Assembly: GCA_046351415.1 (NCBI GenBank)
Contig: JAXLYO010000013.1
Coordinates: 62,001 to 126,000 of the forward strand
Origin: JABFRG01 sp046351415
Lineage (GTDB): Bacteria > Myxococcota_A > Polyangia > Polyangiales > Polyangiaceae
Length of the DNA: 64,000 nt
Direction of reading: 5' to 3'
In this document: piece by piece, positions 43,984 to 53,022 of the stretch
Layout of the letters: each line of letters starts with the position of its first letter
How positions within the stretch are numbered: the first letter of the stretch is position 1
The notes under the pieces: model-generated
Told to the model about the DNA's origin: nothing
The model's input: the letters and a program-made list of their open reading frames with translations, nothing else
Database searches by the model: none
Position numbers and translations under genes: made by a program

Positions 43984-44758
43984 CAAGCCGGCGCGTCACA
44001 ATGCCGTGCGGGCGGGGAACCAAAACAGCGTCACGCGGCTTGACGGGAGCGGGCACCCCCTCAGCGTCGACGCCAACGGAAATCTCACGGGGTTCGTTGC
44101 GATGCGCGAGGCGATCCAGGACCCCCGCGCCGCTGGGGCCGCAGAGCTCGTCAACCTTCGGATTCCCGTCAAGGGCGTCATCGGTGCGGATTGCACGCAG
44201 GTGGAGGAATCCGTCGTTCGACTTCCGATCGTCAATGGTGTGTCGTACACACAGTTCACGCTAAAAGCTGTTTCGGAAGTTGAGGCGCTGCCACAAAACG
44301 CACATCCCGTCCGAGCCCCGCTTCCGAGGGCTTCCCTCATCACGTCGCTCGACGACGAGGAAGTTCTCCGCAAGTTCCCCCGCGGAGCCATGGAGCTCAC
44401 GTTCCGAGAGCCCGTGTCGCTCTGGGCGGTGAATGGTCGAAACGCGGGGCTTCAGGAGACGTGTCACCCGCTTACCTCCTGCAGTGCACCGCAGCCGTTC
44501 GACGCATGTGCGGCGCTTTTCCGGCGGGACGGCGATCTCGACATCTACGGAGCCGTCGTGACGGGACCTGGGGGCTACGCGCTTCGGACGAACCGGGGCG
44601 AGATCGCCATGTCGAACGGGGTTGGCTCCGTGAGTGGCGCGAATGTTCGGGTGAATGAGACGACCATTCAGTTCGAGTTTGCGACGCGCACGCCCAACAA
44701 TGAGGGCAACGAGACCCACGTGAGCGCGACGTGCACGTACCCCTTCCGCTGGCCTTGA
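43984..44758 (+). pseudogene. Exported-protein gene truncated at its 5' end by the transposon
   Basis: An open frame reads from the transposon's right repeat into about 258 host residues but has no Met before MREAIQD and no signal peptide. The remaining chain is beta-rich with paired Cys (GADCTQVEESVVRLPIVNG, ETCHPLTSCSAPQPFDACAALF, HVSATCTYPFRWP), typical of the secreted proteins around it. A GTG at 43949 inside the repeat could start a fusion, but a native start has probably been lost. No family recognised. Confidence 0.6.
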
Positions 44759-44965
44759 TTTCATCGGCATGAATTCGCGCTCGGCGTCGCCGGCGAAGGC
44801 GTCGGGTGGCGAGGTGGATGTACGGGAGCGGCGCTCACCTCGCGCCCGTGACCTCGATGCTGCGGTCGCCGAACTCGGTGTGGTAGGCGCGCACGGTTGG
44901 CCGACCTCGCCTTCTGCCCGGCGCGACCGACATCCTGCTGGCACTAGGTTTGCAAGTTGCGAAGC

Positions 44966-45568
44966 ATGAAAATTCACTCCTCTCCTATCTTCGCTGCTGC
45001 GCTTCTTGTCTTCTCTCTCGCATGTGGAGGAAAAGTCACGGAGACGTCCGCAGAAGGTTCTGGCAGCTCCCCACAGCCGCCGAATGGAAACGTCGCGTCC
45101 GAAGGAAGCAGCGGAAGCAGCGGGGAAGCAGCAGGAAGCAGCGGAAGCAGCGGCGAGACCGGCGATACGCCGGTTTTCGCTTCAAACGACGTGTTTCTCA
45201 AGACTTCCCGGGTGTACCTCGGCAGCAAGCTCAACGCCTGCAGCTCGGGAACGTTTCAAGAGTACACGTACGATCGCGTCTCCCACGTGCTCTCGAGGCG
45301 TTGCGACACATCACTGCCCGCCTCTGAGCAAGATGCTCAGACACCAACGTCACGGACCCTTGGCGATGCTGAGGTACGGCGTGTCGAGGCATTGCTTTCG
45401 AGCATGAGGGCAAGGTCCAATCCACCTCACGGTGGCTGGGATGGACCTGAGTATTACTTGACCGTGGGCAATAGGACCTTCAGTCAGAGCAATGTCAACG
45501 GAGTAGGTTTTCCGACCGTCTCCGCGATCCAACCGCTCCACGCGCTCTTCGACGCGATTGCATTTTGA
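44966..45568 (+). CDS. Exported lipoprotein with Gly/Ser linker
   Basis: A 200-residue lipoprotein (signal MKIHSSPIFAAALLVFSLACGG, lipobox FSLAC). A Ser/Gly/Glu linker with repeats of GSSGSSGE separates the anchor from a domain starting VFASNDVFLKTSRVYLGSKLNACSSGTFQEYTYDRVSHVLSRRCD, which contains one likely disulphide. The rest is unrecognised (LGDAEVRRVEALLSSMR, GPEYYLTVGNRTFSQ). An ATG 9 bases upstream is an alternative start. Confidence 0.68.
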   Translation: MKIHSSPIFAAALLVFSLACGGKVTETSAEGSGSSPQPPNGNVASEGSSGSSGEAAGSSGSSGETGDTPVFASNDVFLKTSRVYLGSKLNACSSGTFQEYTYDRVSHVLSRRCDTSLPASEQDAQTPTSRTLGDAEVRRVEALLSSMRARSNPPHGGWDGPEYYLTVGNRTFSQSNVNGVGFPTVSAIQPLHALFDAIAF

Positions 45569-45711
45569 TGAAGAAAGAGTTCCAGCAAACGCCATCAAAC
45601 GCCCGCACATCTCGTCACTCGATCTGCTCAACGGACGAGCGCAGTATCGTCAGAGTGGGCGCTGTTAAAGGAGGTAGCTGGCCAATTCGTGCTCCCTACC
45701 GGTAGGCCTAC

Positions 45712-46392
45712 TCACGGAGTCAGGGCTTCGCAGCCACAAGTGTAGCTATCCAGCATGAAGTCCTTCGACTGAACGCGTTTGGAGGCTGGCGGTGGCCCGT
45801 CGCACCCGAGGGTCCCGTAGGTCGTCGAACCCGTGCTACTCGTGAAGGTGGCGAGCCCCCCTGCAGCCTCGACGCTGCCAGCATTATTGAAGGGCGCCTT
45901 GCCCGTGCAGCGCAACCCTTCTGCGGAGCACACGTCCGCGCAGCTCGCCTTGTTTTTTCCCTTCACGAACGTGTAAGGCGAACTGCAGCAGCACGTGACG
46001 CTGAGGACCTCGGCGCTGCCGGCGCCTGGCACCGCCTTGCACGAGGTGAGCTCTTCTTTCGTATTGCCCTTGCGTGAGACTTGGCCAACGCCTGCTCCGA
46101 AGTCGCCAGTGCACTTGTGGGTGTCGACGCAGGCAATTCGAAAGTCCGAATAGCGGTTGCATATCGCTTCGCACGACTCGCCATCGAATCCATTGGCAAA
46201 GTAGGTAGGTCCCGGGGCCATGGGCTCCTCCGAGCCCGGCGTCGTCTCCGGGTTTCCGGCATCGGCGGAGCCGCCGGCATCGCTGGTGGCCGCGGAGCTC
46301 TGCGGCCCAGTCACGGGAGGCGCCGAAGAACATGCGCCGAGGCAAGCAATGAAGAGCGCCAACGAAGTGAGCGGGAAAATGGATTGTGTCAT
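45712..46392 (-). CDS. Cys-rich exported lipoprotein
   Basis: A 226-residue lipoprotein (MTQSIFPLTSLALFIACLGACSS, lipobox CLGAC). After an Ala/Ser/Asp linker the mature part has about 14 Cys (ESCEAICNRYSDFRIACVDTHKC, TCCCSSPYTFVKG, ASCADVCSAEGLRCTG, YTCGCEAL), indicating several disulphides in an extracytoplasmic protein. No family recognised. A 266-base stretch before the IS256 copy holds nothing I can identify apart from the coding remnant at 46559-46656. Confidence 0.68.
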   Translation of the reverse strand: MTQSIFPLTSLALFIACLGACSSAPPVTGPQSSAATSDAGGSADAGNPETTPGSEEPMAPGPTYFANGFDGESCEAICNRYSDFRIACVDTHKCTGDFGAGVGQVSRKGNTKEELTSCKAVPGAGSAEVLSVTCCCSSPYTFVKGKNKASCADVCSAEGLRCTGKAPFNNAGSVEAAGGLATFTSSTGSTTYGTLGCDGPPPASKRVQSKDFMLDSYTCGCEALTP

Positions 46393-46558
46393 GGCCTGTA
46401 GACGTAGCTCTACGACCGTTATTCTCGGACGCCCGTTTTTGGGAAAAGTATCGAGTGGCGCGTCCCAGCGGCGCATGGGTAACCGCTCGAGGAAGAGGTT
46501 GGCGAGCGCTGTCGCGTGCGCGCGAAGGTGACGAACGAGAGAGGAGTGACCGCGTTGG

Positions 46559-46656
46559 CTAGAAGAGCCACTCCCTAGGCACGCCGAATTGCGTGTCCCA
46601 ATCGACAAATGGAACATCGGTCGCACCGACCGCGTACGCTTCGGTCAAGTCCCTTG
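46559..46656 (-). pseudogene. C-terminal coding remnant cut by the IS256 element
   Basis: Immediately outside the left end of the IS, the minus strand reads about 32 residues with coding character (ARDLTEAYAVGATDVPFVDWDTQFGVPREWLF) to a TAG stop. It has no start and begins at the insertion sequence, so it is the tail of a gene interrupted or deleted at this site. It could be the 3' end of the truncated nor-operon gene on the other side or of a different gene. Confidence 0.45.
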
Positions 46657-46658
46657 CT

Positions 46659-47976
46659 GTGTGTAAATTCGGTCGCTCCGGGTACGTGTATCACGCAGCA
46701 ATCGTCTGAGATGCCTCCTTGTTGAAGAGTGACATGTCGAGGTATCGGCGGTCGCTCCAGATTTCGGAGGCTTCGATAGCGACGGCGGTGACGAGCCGGA
46801 GAGCACTTGCGCGGTCCGGAAAGGCGCCGACTGCGCGGGTTCGACGTTTGATTTCGCCGTGCAAGCGCTCGAGGCTGTTGGTGGAGCGAATGCGCTTCCA
46901 GTGCGCCGAGGGAAAGGCGAAAAACTGGGTTGCCGCAGCGAAGCCATTTTCGAGGCACTCCATGGCCTCTGGCAGCTCACGACCGAGCCCTGAGGCGAAA
47001 GCATCTTTCTGCTTCTTCGCATCAACGAGAGAAGCGGCGTTGAAGATGTTGCTCACGAGACCGGCGAGGCGACCGCGGAGTCGGTGCGGCGCCTTCGTCA
47101 GGATGTTTCGTTCGAGATGCACGGTGCATCGTTGAAGCCTCGTCTCCGGTAGGAGCTTGCGCACGGCGCTCGCGAGGCCGCTGTGCCCGTCCGCAATGAC
47201 AAGCTCGACGCCTGAAAGTCCTCGGCTCGTGAGCTGCGTGAGCAGCTCCGTCCAGCTCGCTTCGCTCTCCTCTGCGCCCATGGTCACGCCCAAGAGCTGG
47301 CGATGTCCGCGTTCGTCGACGCCGTACGCGACGAGAGCCGAGACACTCTCGACCGCGCGGGCCCACCGTGCGTCCAAGAACGTCGCGTCGAGATAGAGAT
47401 ATCGAAACGCGCCGGAAATCGGTGCGGTGCGCAGCGCTTCGACCTGAGCTTCGAGTGACTTCGTCACGCGACTCACCGTCGACCGGCTCACGTTCTTGCC
47501 CGTGAGCGCCTCCGCCACACGCCCCATGTCCCGCGTCGAGACGCCCTGCACGTACGCCGCCGTGATGGTGTCGTCGAGCTCCTCGGTCCGACGCGCGTAG
47601 CGGTCCACAACGCCCTCGATGGGAGAGCCTGAATTTCGAGTCCTCGGGACCCGCACTTCCACTTCCCCCATCGAGGTCAGAAGTCGACGCAGGTACGTCC
47701 CGTTGAGCACGTCTTTGCGGCTCCCGACTCGCTCGTAGCGACGGGCTCCCACAAGCTCACGGACTTCTTGGTCGAGAACGGATTCGAGAACCAAACGGAT
47801 GGCTCCACGGAAAAGGGACTGAAGGTCCGAATCGCGCGCTTCTTGCGCGACTCGAGGAAACGAGGCAACTTGCTTCATCGGGGAATCTCCTCTCCTCCCG
47901 GCAAGGAGGATTTGTTTTTCGTTCAATGAAGGAGCTTCCCCGCTTTTGCTTCGCAGGGCCGAATTTCGATCTACAC
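46659..47976 (-). mobile_element. IS256-family insertion sequence
   Basis: About 1.3 kb around one transposase gene. Ends carry related inverted sequences: TGTGTGTAAATTCGG at the left and, inverted at the right, TGTGTAGATCGAAATTCGG. The bases flanking the two ends differ, so no target duplication is visible, suggesting an adjacent deletion or rearrangement after insertion. It interrupts the nor operon downstream of norD. End points are approximate. Confidence 0.75.
46691..47878 (-). CDS. IS256-family transposase
   Basis: A 395-residue DDE transposase of the MULE/IS256 type. Landmarks: VRVPRTRNSGSPIEGVVDRYARRTEELDDTI near residue 80, LYLDATFLDARWA with the first Asp, VELVIADGHSGLASAV with the second Asp, CTVHLERNILTKAP with the conserved C-x-x-H, and the late RIRSTNSLERLHGEIKRRTRAVGAFPD carrying the catalytic Glu. 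Intact by eye. The ATG is preceded by GAGGAGAGGAG about 10 bases upstream; an alternative start at 47926 is further out. Confidence 0.93.
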   Translation of the reverse strand: MKQVASFPRVAQEARDSDLQSLFRGAIRLVLESVLDQEVRELVGARRYERVGSRKDVLNGTYLRRLLTSMGEVEVRVPRTRNSGSPIEGVVDRYARRTEELDDTITAAYVQGVSTRDMGRVAEALTGKNVSRSTVSRVTKSLEAQVEALRTAPISGAFRYLYLDATFLDARWARAVESVSALVAYGVDERGHRQLLGVTMGAEESEASWTELLTQLTSRGLSGVELVIADGHSGLASAVRKLLPETRLQRCTVHLERNILTKAPHRLRGRLAGLVSNIFNAASLVDAKKQKDAFASGLGRELPEAMECLENGFAAATQFFAFPSAHWKRIRSTNSLERLHGEIKRRTRAVGAFPDRASALRLVTAVAIEASEIWSDRRYLDMSLFNKEASQTIAA

Positions 47977-48162
47977 AATCATAGGGCCACTACCCTCGAG
48001 AACGACACCACGATCCAAACCGGCCTGCGTGTCCGACTTTGCGAACGTTGGCCTGGTGTCTGCGGCAGCTGCGACGCCGGGCAAAAGTACCAGTGACGCA
48101 ACGAGCGCCCAAGAAGCAAGGGCAGCGCTCTGCTTGTACTGTGCTTCTCTCACCCGAGCCAT
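47971..48162 (-). pseudogene. Truncated exported-protein gene at the end of the nor operon
   Basis: The ATG overlaps the norD stop by 13 bases, showing translational coupling. It encodes a signal-peptide-like N-terminus (SAALASWALVASLVLLPGVAAAADTRP) followed by about 25 mature residues and then runs into the right end of the IS256 element, where a TAG formed by the terminal repeat ends it. The intact gene was therefore the next member of the nor operon; its identity cannot be read from what is left. Confidence 0.65.
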
Positions 48163-50132
48163 GAGGAGAGAACATGCTCCATTGCTGGCGTCAGGTCGCG
48201 TGGGTGGAGGATTGTCTTGTAGCCGTTCAGGCCGAACATTTGGGGCAAGTAGACGCGCGGCTGCGCATCGATCGCGAGAGCCAATGTTGAGATTCCCTGT
48301 TGGGTTGCTTCGCGCACCGCTTGCTTTACGTCCTGCAGGCCGTGCTGGCCCTCGTAGTGGTCGTAGTCGGTCGGCTTTCCGTCGCTTACCAGCAAGAGGA
48401 GCTTCCTTCGCGCCAGCACGGATTCGAGCTGTTTCGTTCCGTGACGGATGGCCGGCCCAATGCGCGTATAGCCTGTGGGCTGTAGAGCGAGCAGGCGCCG
48501 GCGCGCCTCTTGCCACTCGCCGTGGAAAGGCTTCAATTCCAACCAACGACAGTCGCGGCGTGTATTGCTGAAGAACGCGCCTACGTAGACCTGCGTTCCG
48601 ACGGGTTCCAGTGCTTCCCCCAAGACCAGGAGCGTTTCCTTTGCGACATCCATCACCCGCCTTCCTTGGACCCAGGAATCTGTCGAAAGACTGCTGTCGA
48701 GCAGAACAAGCACCGCGGTGTCCGGTGCCGGCGTGCGGCGTGCCACGTAGAGACGCTCCCCGCCGGTACGCCCTGCTCTTTGTGACCCGTGGCGGTCTAC
48801 CAGAGCGTCGAGGTCGAGTTCAGGTCCATCGAGTTGGCGCGGCGTGAGGAGTCGCGCTTCCGAGAGTTGTTCGAAGCGTGCTTTCAGGCGCTCGACGTTG
48901 GCTCGCTCCCTGTGGAGGACGGACTTGCGTATCGCCGCGGCTTCTCGAGCGGGTAGCATGGGTGGAGCTGCATCGACGCGAACGCTGCACCAGTTTTCTC
49001 GATAGCGTCGGGACCGGCCGTCCCATTCGTGGTAGGGAATCTCCGTCGGCGTTTCGTCTCCTTCCTTTCGCGTGTTCTCCGTTTCGAAGGATATGTCTGC
49101 GCGGTACACGGACTTGGCGGGCGTTCTCGATCGCACGACTTCTCGAATGTTCGCGTCGTCGAGGGCGTCTGCGTGGTCGTTCATTTCGTCGGACTCGTCG
49201 GCGCGTTTGTTGCCGCCTCGATGTTCCTCGATGGTGTGGACTTTTTCGAACGAGTGCACGAGCGGGTTTTCCTGTTCCTCCTGGTTTCCCAAGACGACTC
49301 GCCGCACCTGGTCCCTGGGTTTCGCACGTCGTTCGGTGCCTGCGGAGCCTCCGCTCAGGTCGTCGCTTGCAATGCTCGACGCACCGACGGCGGTTCCTTC
49401 CGGGAGGATGCTGCCCCAGAGTGGGACGCCTGCGCAGGATGCACCGGACACGAACTTTTGCGTGCGCGCGAGGCTTTCTTGAAGCTCGCTTGCGGTCGCC
49501 GGTCTTTCTCGAAGCGCAGCGTCGAGCCAGCCTTGGACGCTCGCGGGAACCTCGCCGAACTCCGCGAAGGGTCTTCCGAGCCGCGCTTGCGTGAGGAGTT
49601 CGAGGGCGAGCTCGGGGCCCTGGAGGCGCTCGAGTGTTGGCCTCTGCGCCAGCAGCGTCGCGCACAGTCGCTGGTAGAGTTTCCCTGCGCCTTCGAAGTC
49701 TCTTTGAAGGCTGTCGAGCGTTGCCGGTACCGCCAGCAAGGTACCGAGGGCGCGTCCGTCCTCCCCGCTCCCTGTGACCGTGAGACCCATCCGAAGGCGG
49801 ATCGCAGTTGACCCATAGAGCACGCGAAACAAGAGCGCCTGCTCGTTCTCCTCGGCGCTGTCACTCAGCCAAAAGGTCCCGGGCAGTCGCAGCGTCGATC
49901 CCGCTGTTCCGCCGTGTGTCGTCGCGATGGATCCCTCCGTCGCACCAGGTGGAACTTCCGCCTCTTGAACTTCGATGCGGATGCCGGCGACTGCGCTTCC
50001 AAGGACGAGCCAGCGGGCTCGAAGCTCCTCCGTGAGCGCGATGCCGTTTGGCCGGCTTGCTTCGTCGCGGCGGGCAGTGCGCCGTCGAAAATACTGAAAA
50101 ACCTTGCCAAAAAGGCTCTCTTCCCAGCCCAC
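48150..50132 (-). CDS. norD: NorD: von Willebrand factor A protein for nitric oxide reductase activation
   Basis: A 660-residue cytoplasmic protein. The C-terminal 220 residues are a VWA domain with a MIDAS motif (VLVLLDSSLSTDSW) and KLLLLVSDGKPTDYDHYEGQHGLQDV, characteristic of NorD. The N-terminal part is NorD-like helical sequence, and the middle is a charged, low-complexity linker. NorD works with the NorQ ATPase to insert the non-haem iron FeB into NorB. The start is GTG, 6 bases after norQ's stop; it overlaps the following truncated gene by 13 bases. Confidence 0.88.
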   Translation of the reverse strand: MGWEESLFGKVFQYFRRRTARRDEASRPNGIALTEELRARWLVLGSAVAGIRIEVQEAEVPPGATEGSIATTHGGTAGSTLRLPGTFWLSDSAEENEQALLFRVLYGSTAIRLRMGLTVTGSGEDGRALGTLLAVPATLDSLQRDFEGAGKLYQRLCATLLAQRPTLERLQGPELALELLTQARLGRPFAEFGEVPASVQGWLDAALRERPATASELQESLARTQKFVSGASCAGVPLWGSILPEGTAVGASSIASDDLSGGSAGTERRAKPRDQVRRVVLGNQEEQENPLVHSFEKVHTIEEHRGGNKRADESDEMNDHADALDDANIREVVRSRTPAKSVYRADISFETENTRKEGDETPTEIPYHEWDGRSRRYRENWCSVRVDAAPPMLPAREAAAIRKSVLHRERANVERLKARFEQLSEARLLTPRQLDGPELDLDALVDRHGSQRAGRTGGERLYVARRTPAPDTAVLVLLDSSLSTDSWVQGRRVMDVAKETLLVLGEALEPVGTQVYVGAFFSNTRRDCRWLELKPFHGEWQEARRRLLALQPTGYTRIGPAIRHGTKQLESVLARRKLLLLVSDGKPTDYDHYEGQHGLQDVKQAVREATQQGISTLALAIDAQPRVYLPQMFGLNGYKTILHPRDLTPAMEHVLSSWLG

Positions 50133-50138
50133 GTGCGT

Positions 50139-50912
50139 CTAAAATACCATGTCGGCAAGATCTTGAAGCGCCCGGCCGGTCTCGTGGTCGTCCGTCAAGG
50201 GCTGAACGATGGCTGCGGCGCAGGCGAGGCGAGGTGCGAGTCCGTGAAGCATCAGTTTGCTTGCCCCGACGAGCTGGCGCGTCGAAACCGTCTCCGTAAG
50301 GCCAAGCTCCTGTAGCTTTCGTATCTTCCCTGCGAGAAGGACGAGCTTCTTCGCAACGCCGAGCTCCACCTTCGCTTCCCCGCGCAAGATCTCAATCTCG
50401 ACTTCTGGCGCGGGATAGTCAAAGCGGAGCGTAACGAAGCGCTGTCTCGTCGAAGGTTTCAGTTCCCGCAGACCTCGCCGATAGCCAGGATTGTAGCTCG
50501 CGACCAACATGAACTCTGGTGGGGCGTCAATGACTTGGTCCAACCGATCGAGAAACAGCCGTCGTCGATGATCGCTGAGGGGATGCAGAACGACGACGAC
50601 GTCCTCGCGTGCCTCCGCGACTTCGTCGAGGTAGAGAATCGCTCCGGCGCGAACGGCTCGGGTGACCGGACCGTCCTGCCAGACTGTATCTCCCCCCCGG
50701 ACCAGCCACCGCCCGAGCAAGTCGGCTGCGCTCGTTTCGTCGCTGCATGCGACAGTCACGATTTCGCGTTCGACCCTCGCAGCCATGGCTTCCACGAATC
50801 GAGACTTGCCACACCCGGTTGGCCCCTTGAGCAATACCGGGAGCCGTTCTCGGTAGGCATGAAGGAACGTATCGACCTCTGACCCTGTTGGTCGGTAGTA
50901 GGGGGCACTCAT
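50139..50912 (-). CDS. norQ: NorQ/CbbQ-type AAA+ ATPase
   Basis: A 257-residue MoxR-class AAA+ protein. Walker A is GPTGCGKS (residues 30-37), Walker B ILYLDEV (Asp96, Glu97), followed by the sensor region FMLVASYNPGYRRGLRELKPSTRQRFVTL typical of NorQ/CbbQ. It would power the NorD-dependent maturation of nitric oxide reductase. The ATG overlaps the norB stop (ATGA). The frame is open upstream only as a shadow of norB. Confidence 0.92.
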   Translation of the reverse strand: MSAPYYRPTGSEVDTFLHAYRERLPVLLKGPTGCGKSRFVEAMAARVEREIVTVACSDETSAADLLGRWLVRGGDTVWQDGPVTRAVRAGAILYLDEVAEAREDVVVVLHPLSDHRRRLFLDRLDQVIDAPPEFMLVASYNPGYRRGLRELKPSTRQRFVTLRFDYPAPEVEIEILRGEAKVELGVAKKLVLLAGKIRKLQELGLTETVSTRQLVGASKLMLHGLAPRLACAAAIVQPLTDDHETGRALQDLADMVF

Positions 50913-52294
50913 CCGTCCGCGGCAACCAGACCCTTGGGAGGATCTTCGACAACGTCCTCGACGGAACCCTGTCCAACGACTCCGACAGGGCGACCGTATC
51001 GGATGAAGTTGTAGACGAAACAGACGATGCCGATGGTGAAGAGCGACGCGGCGAGAATGAGCCCGAAGAAGTGCACTTCGATCTCTTTCTGTACGACGAT
51101 GAAGTCCATGCCGACTTTGCGCTCGAGGTACACTTGCGAGATTCCCGCTACGGCGAAAGCGAGGGTCATCGCGATCATGCCGATATTGGACGCCCAGAAT
51201 GCCCAGACAGCGGAGGGGGTGTCGTACAGCTTGCGGCCCGTAAGTTGCGGCATCGCGTAGGAAATCATCGCGAGGACGATCATGGCGTAGGCACCCCAGA
51301 ACGCCAGGTGCCCGTGCATCGCGGTGACGAGCGTTCCGTGCGTGTAGATGTTTACCTGTGGCAATGTATGAGCAAAGCCCAAGAAGCCTGCGCCCACACA
51401 CGACATGATCGCACAGCCCACAGTCCAGAGCGTGGCGACCCTGTTGGGATGCTGTCTCCCTCCTCGCCGTGCCATCGACACGGCGTAGATTGCCATCCCC
51501 AAGAAGGCGAGGGGCTCCAGTGCACTGAAGATTCCTCCGACCCACTTCCAGTACACCGGCGTTCCGATGAAGTAGTAGTGGTGCCCGGTGCCCAGGATTC
51601 CCGACAGGAATGTCAGGCCCACGATGACATAGAGCCACTTCTCGATGACCTCTCGATCAACGCCGGTGAGCTTGATCAAGAGAAACGAGAGAATGCCTCC
51701 CATGATGAGCTCCCACACGCCTTCAACCCAAAGATGAACGACCCACCATCGCCAGTAGGAGTCCATGGTTTGATTCCGTGTGGGGATCATTCCTGGCAAG
51801 TAGAGGAGTGCCGCGAAAAGCAGACCGAAGAACAGCACCATGGACGTCGTCGTGCGGCGCCGACCCTTCAGCACCGTCATTCCGATGTTGCCGATGAAGA
51901 GCAACACATCGACGACCACGAGGTAGTCGAGGGGTCGGGGAATCTCGAGGAATTTGCGCCCCTCCATCCATCCGAAGTGGAAGCCAACGACCGCCGTGAC
52001 CCCAACGACCACGAGCGCTATCAGCTGCAGGTAGCCCAGTTTCGGCCAATAAAGCTCGCGCTGAGCTTCTTCCGGGATGATGTAGTAGGCGGCTCCCATG
52101 AAGCCAGCGAGGAGCCACATGACGAGCAGGTTCGTGTGGGTTGCGCGCGCGACGTGGAAGGGAATCGCGGCGTGCAAGCCGTCGAACCCCGCGTGCGCGA
52201 ACGCCATGATGAACCCGTAGACGAGCTGCAGAGAGAACAGCAGCATGCACGTGGCAAAGAACCAGTAGGCGAGTCTTTGTGACTTGTACTTCAT
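50909..52294 (-). CDS. norB: Nitric oxide reductase large subunit NorB (cNOR)
   Basis: A 461-residue, 12-helix haem-copper-oxidase-superfamily protein that reduces 2 NO to N2O. Ligands are visible: His53 (THTNLLVMW) and His329 (MHGHLAFWG) for haem b, His327 for haem b3, and His187, His238 and His239 (VVHLWVEGVWEL, GTGHHYYFIGTP) for FeB, with Glu191 and Glu260 at the positions of the conserved NorB glutamates. The length equals single-subunit-partnered cNOR rather than the longer quinol-type qNOR. It overlaps norC and norQ by 4 bases each. Confidence 0.95.
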   Translation of the reverse strand: MKYKSQRLAYWFFATCMLLFSLQLVYGFIMAFAHAGFDGLHAAIPFHVARATHTNLLVMWLLAGFMGAAYYIIPEEAQRELYWPKLGYLQLIALVVVGVTAVVGFHFGWMEGRKFLEIPRPLDYLVVVDVLLFIGNIGMTVLKGRRRTTTSMVLFFGLLFAALLYLPGMIPTRNQTMDSYWRWWVVHLWVEGVWELIMGGILSFLLIKLTGVDREVIEKWLYVIVGLTFLSGILGTGHHYYFIGTPVYWKWVGGIFSALEPLAFLGMAIYAVSMARRGGRQHPNRVATLWTVGCAIMSCVGAGFLGFAHTLPQVNIYTHGTLVTAMHGHLAFWGAYAMIVLAMISYAMPQLTGRKLYDTPSAVWAFWASNIGMIAMTLAFAVAGISQVYLERKVGMDFIVVQKEIEVHFFGLILAASLFTIGIVCFVYNFIRYGRPVGVVGQGSVEDVVEDPPKGLVAADG

Positions 52295-53004
52295 GGCTTG
52301 GACTCCGATTTTTGCTGCGAAAGAAACGCCACGAGCTCTTGAATCTGCTCTTCGGAGAGAGGCAACTTGGGCATTTTGGTGTCGGCTTTGATCGCCGCGG
52401 GATCTCTCAGCCATCGCGTGAGGTAGTCCGGCTGGAATCGATCTCCGACGAGATCCAGCTTCGGACCGACGTTCCCGCCTTGGCCTCCGAGCGTGTGACA
52501 TGCGCCGCATAGCTGACTGAACACTTGGGGGCGCGTGCCGACGGTCGCGAGCACCTGCGATCCTGCTGCGGCGGGCATCGCGACCTGCATCAGGTCGGGT
52601 TTCGCAGGGAATCCATTCAAGTCCATCTCCCCGATCCACTTGAAGAACTCCACGAGATCGTCGATCTCCGTCTCCTTGAAGTGGTAGTTCTTCATCTTTC
52701 GCTGTCCGGGGTACATGCTCTCCGGATCGCGGAGCATCGCCCGAATGAAGGAGCTTCCTCGGCGTTCGTAGACTTTTGTCAGCTCCGGCGCATAGTAGGC
52801 CCCTTCGCCGAGCAACGTATGGCACCCCATACAGTTGCTCGAATCCCAGATGTCCTTGCCGCGAGCGACGGCTTCTGTGATGTTCGCACTGTGGGTTTGG
52901 CCCGGAACCCGACTCGCGGTGTCAATCGTAAGCCCGATAAACACCACGGAGCAGATGAGCGTCCCACCCAGGAAGAAAGCCCGCGCAGCGGATTTGGTTA
53001 GCAT
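52291..53004 (-). CDS. norC: Nitric oxide reductase cytochrome subunit NorC with a second cytochrome c domain
   Basis: A 237-residue membrane-anchored cytochrome c. An N-terminal helix (ARAFFLGGTLICSVVFIGL) is followed by the NorC haem domain, CMGCH at 58-62, with the family stretch TLLGEGAYYAPELTKVYERRGSSFI and an axial-Met region YPGQRKMKNYHF. Ordinary NorC ends at about 150 residues. Here a further mono-haem cytochrome c follows, CGACH at 166-170, with Met in KADTKMPKLPLSE. The extra haem may take electrons from HiPIP or a soluble cytochrome. The ATG is preceded by GGAG; 18 bases separate it from the HiPIP gene. Confidence 0.93.
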   Translation of the reverse strand: MLTKSAARAFFLGGTLICSVVFIGLTIDTASRVPGQTHSANITEAVARGKDIWDSSNCMGCHTLLGEGAYYAPELTKVYERRGSSFIRAMLRDPESMYPGQRKMKNYHFKETEIDDLVEFFKWIGEMDLNGFPAKPDLMQVAMPAAAGSQVLATVGTRPQVFSQLCGACHTLGGQGGNVGPKLDLVGDRFQPDYLTRWLRDPAAIKADTKMPKLPLSEEQIQELVAFLSQQKSESKP

Positions 53005-53022
53005 CGGAGGTCTCCGCTGGAC

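Noticed and set aside
44769..44969. 66-codon plus-strand frame in the gap before the 44966 lipoprotein
   Set aside because: No ribosome-binding site, no domain, low-complexity Arg/Ala/Ser content; the gap is taken as non-coding.
50888..52282. 464-codon plus-strand frame opposite norB
   Set aside because: His/Glu/Arg-rich antisense of a transmembrane protein; norB ligand pattern on the minus strand is decisive.
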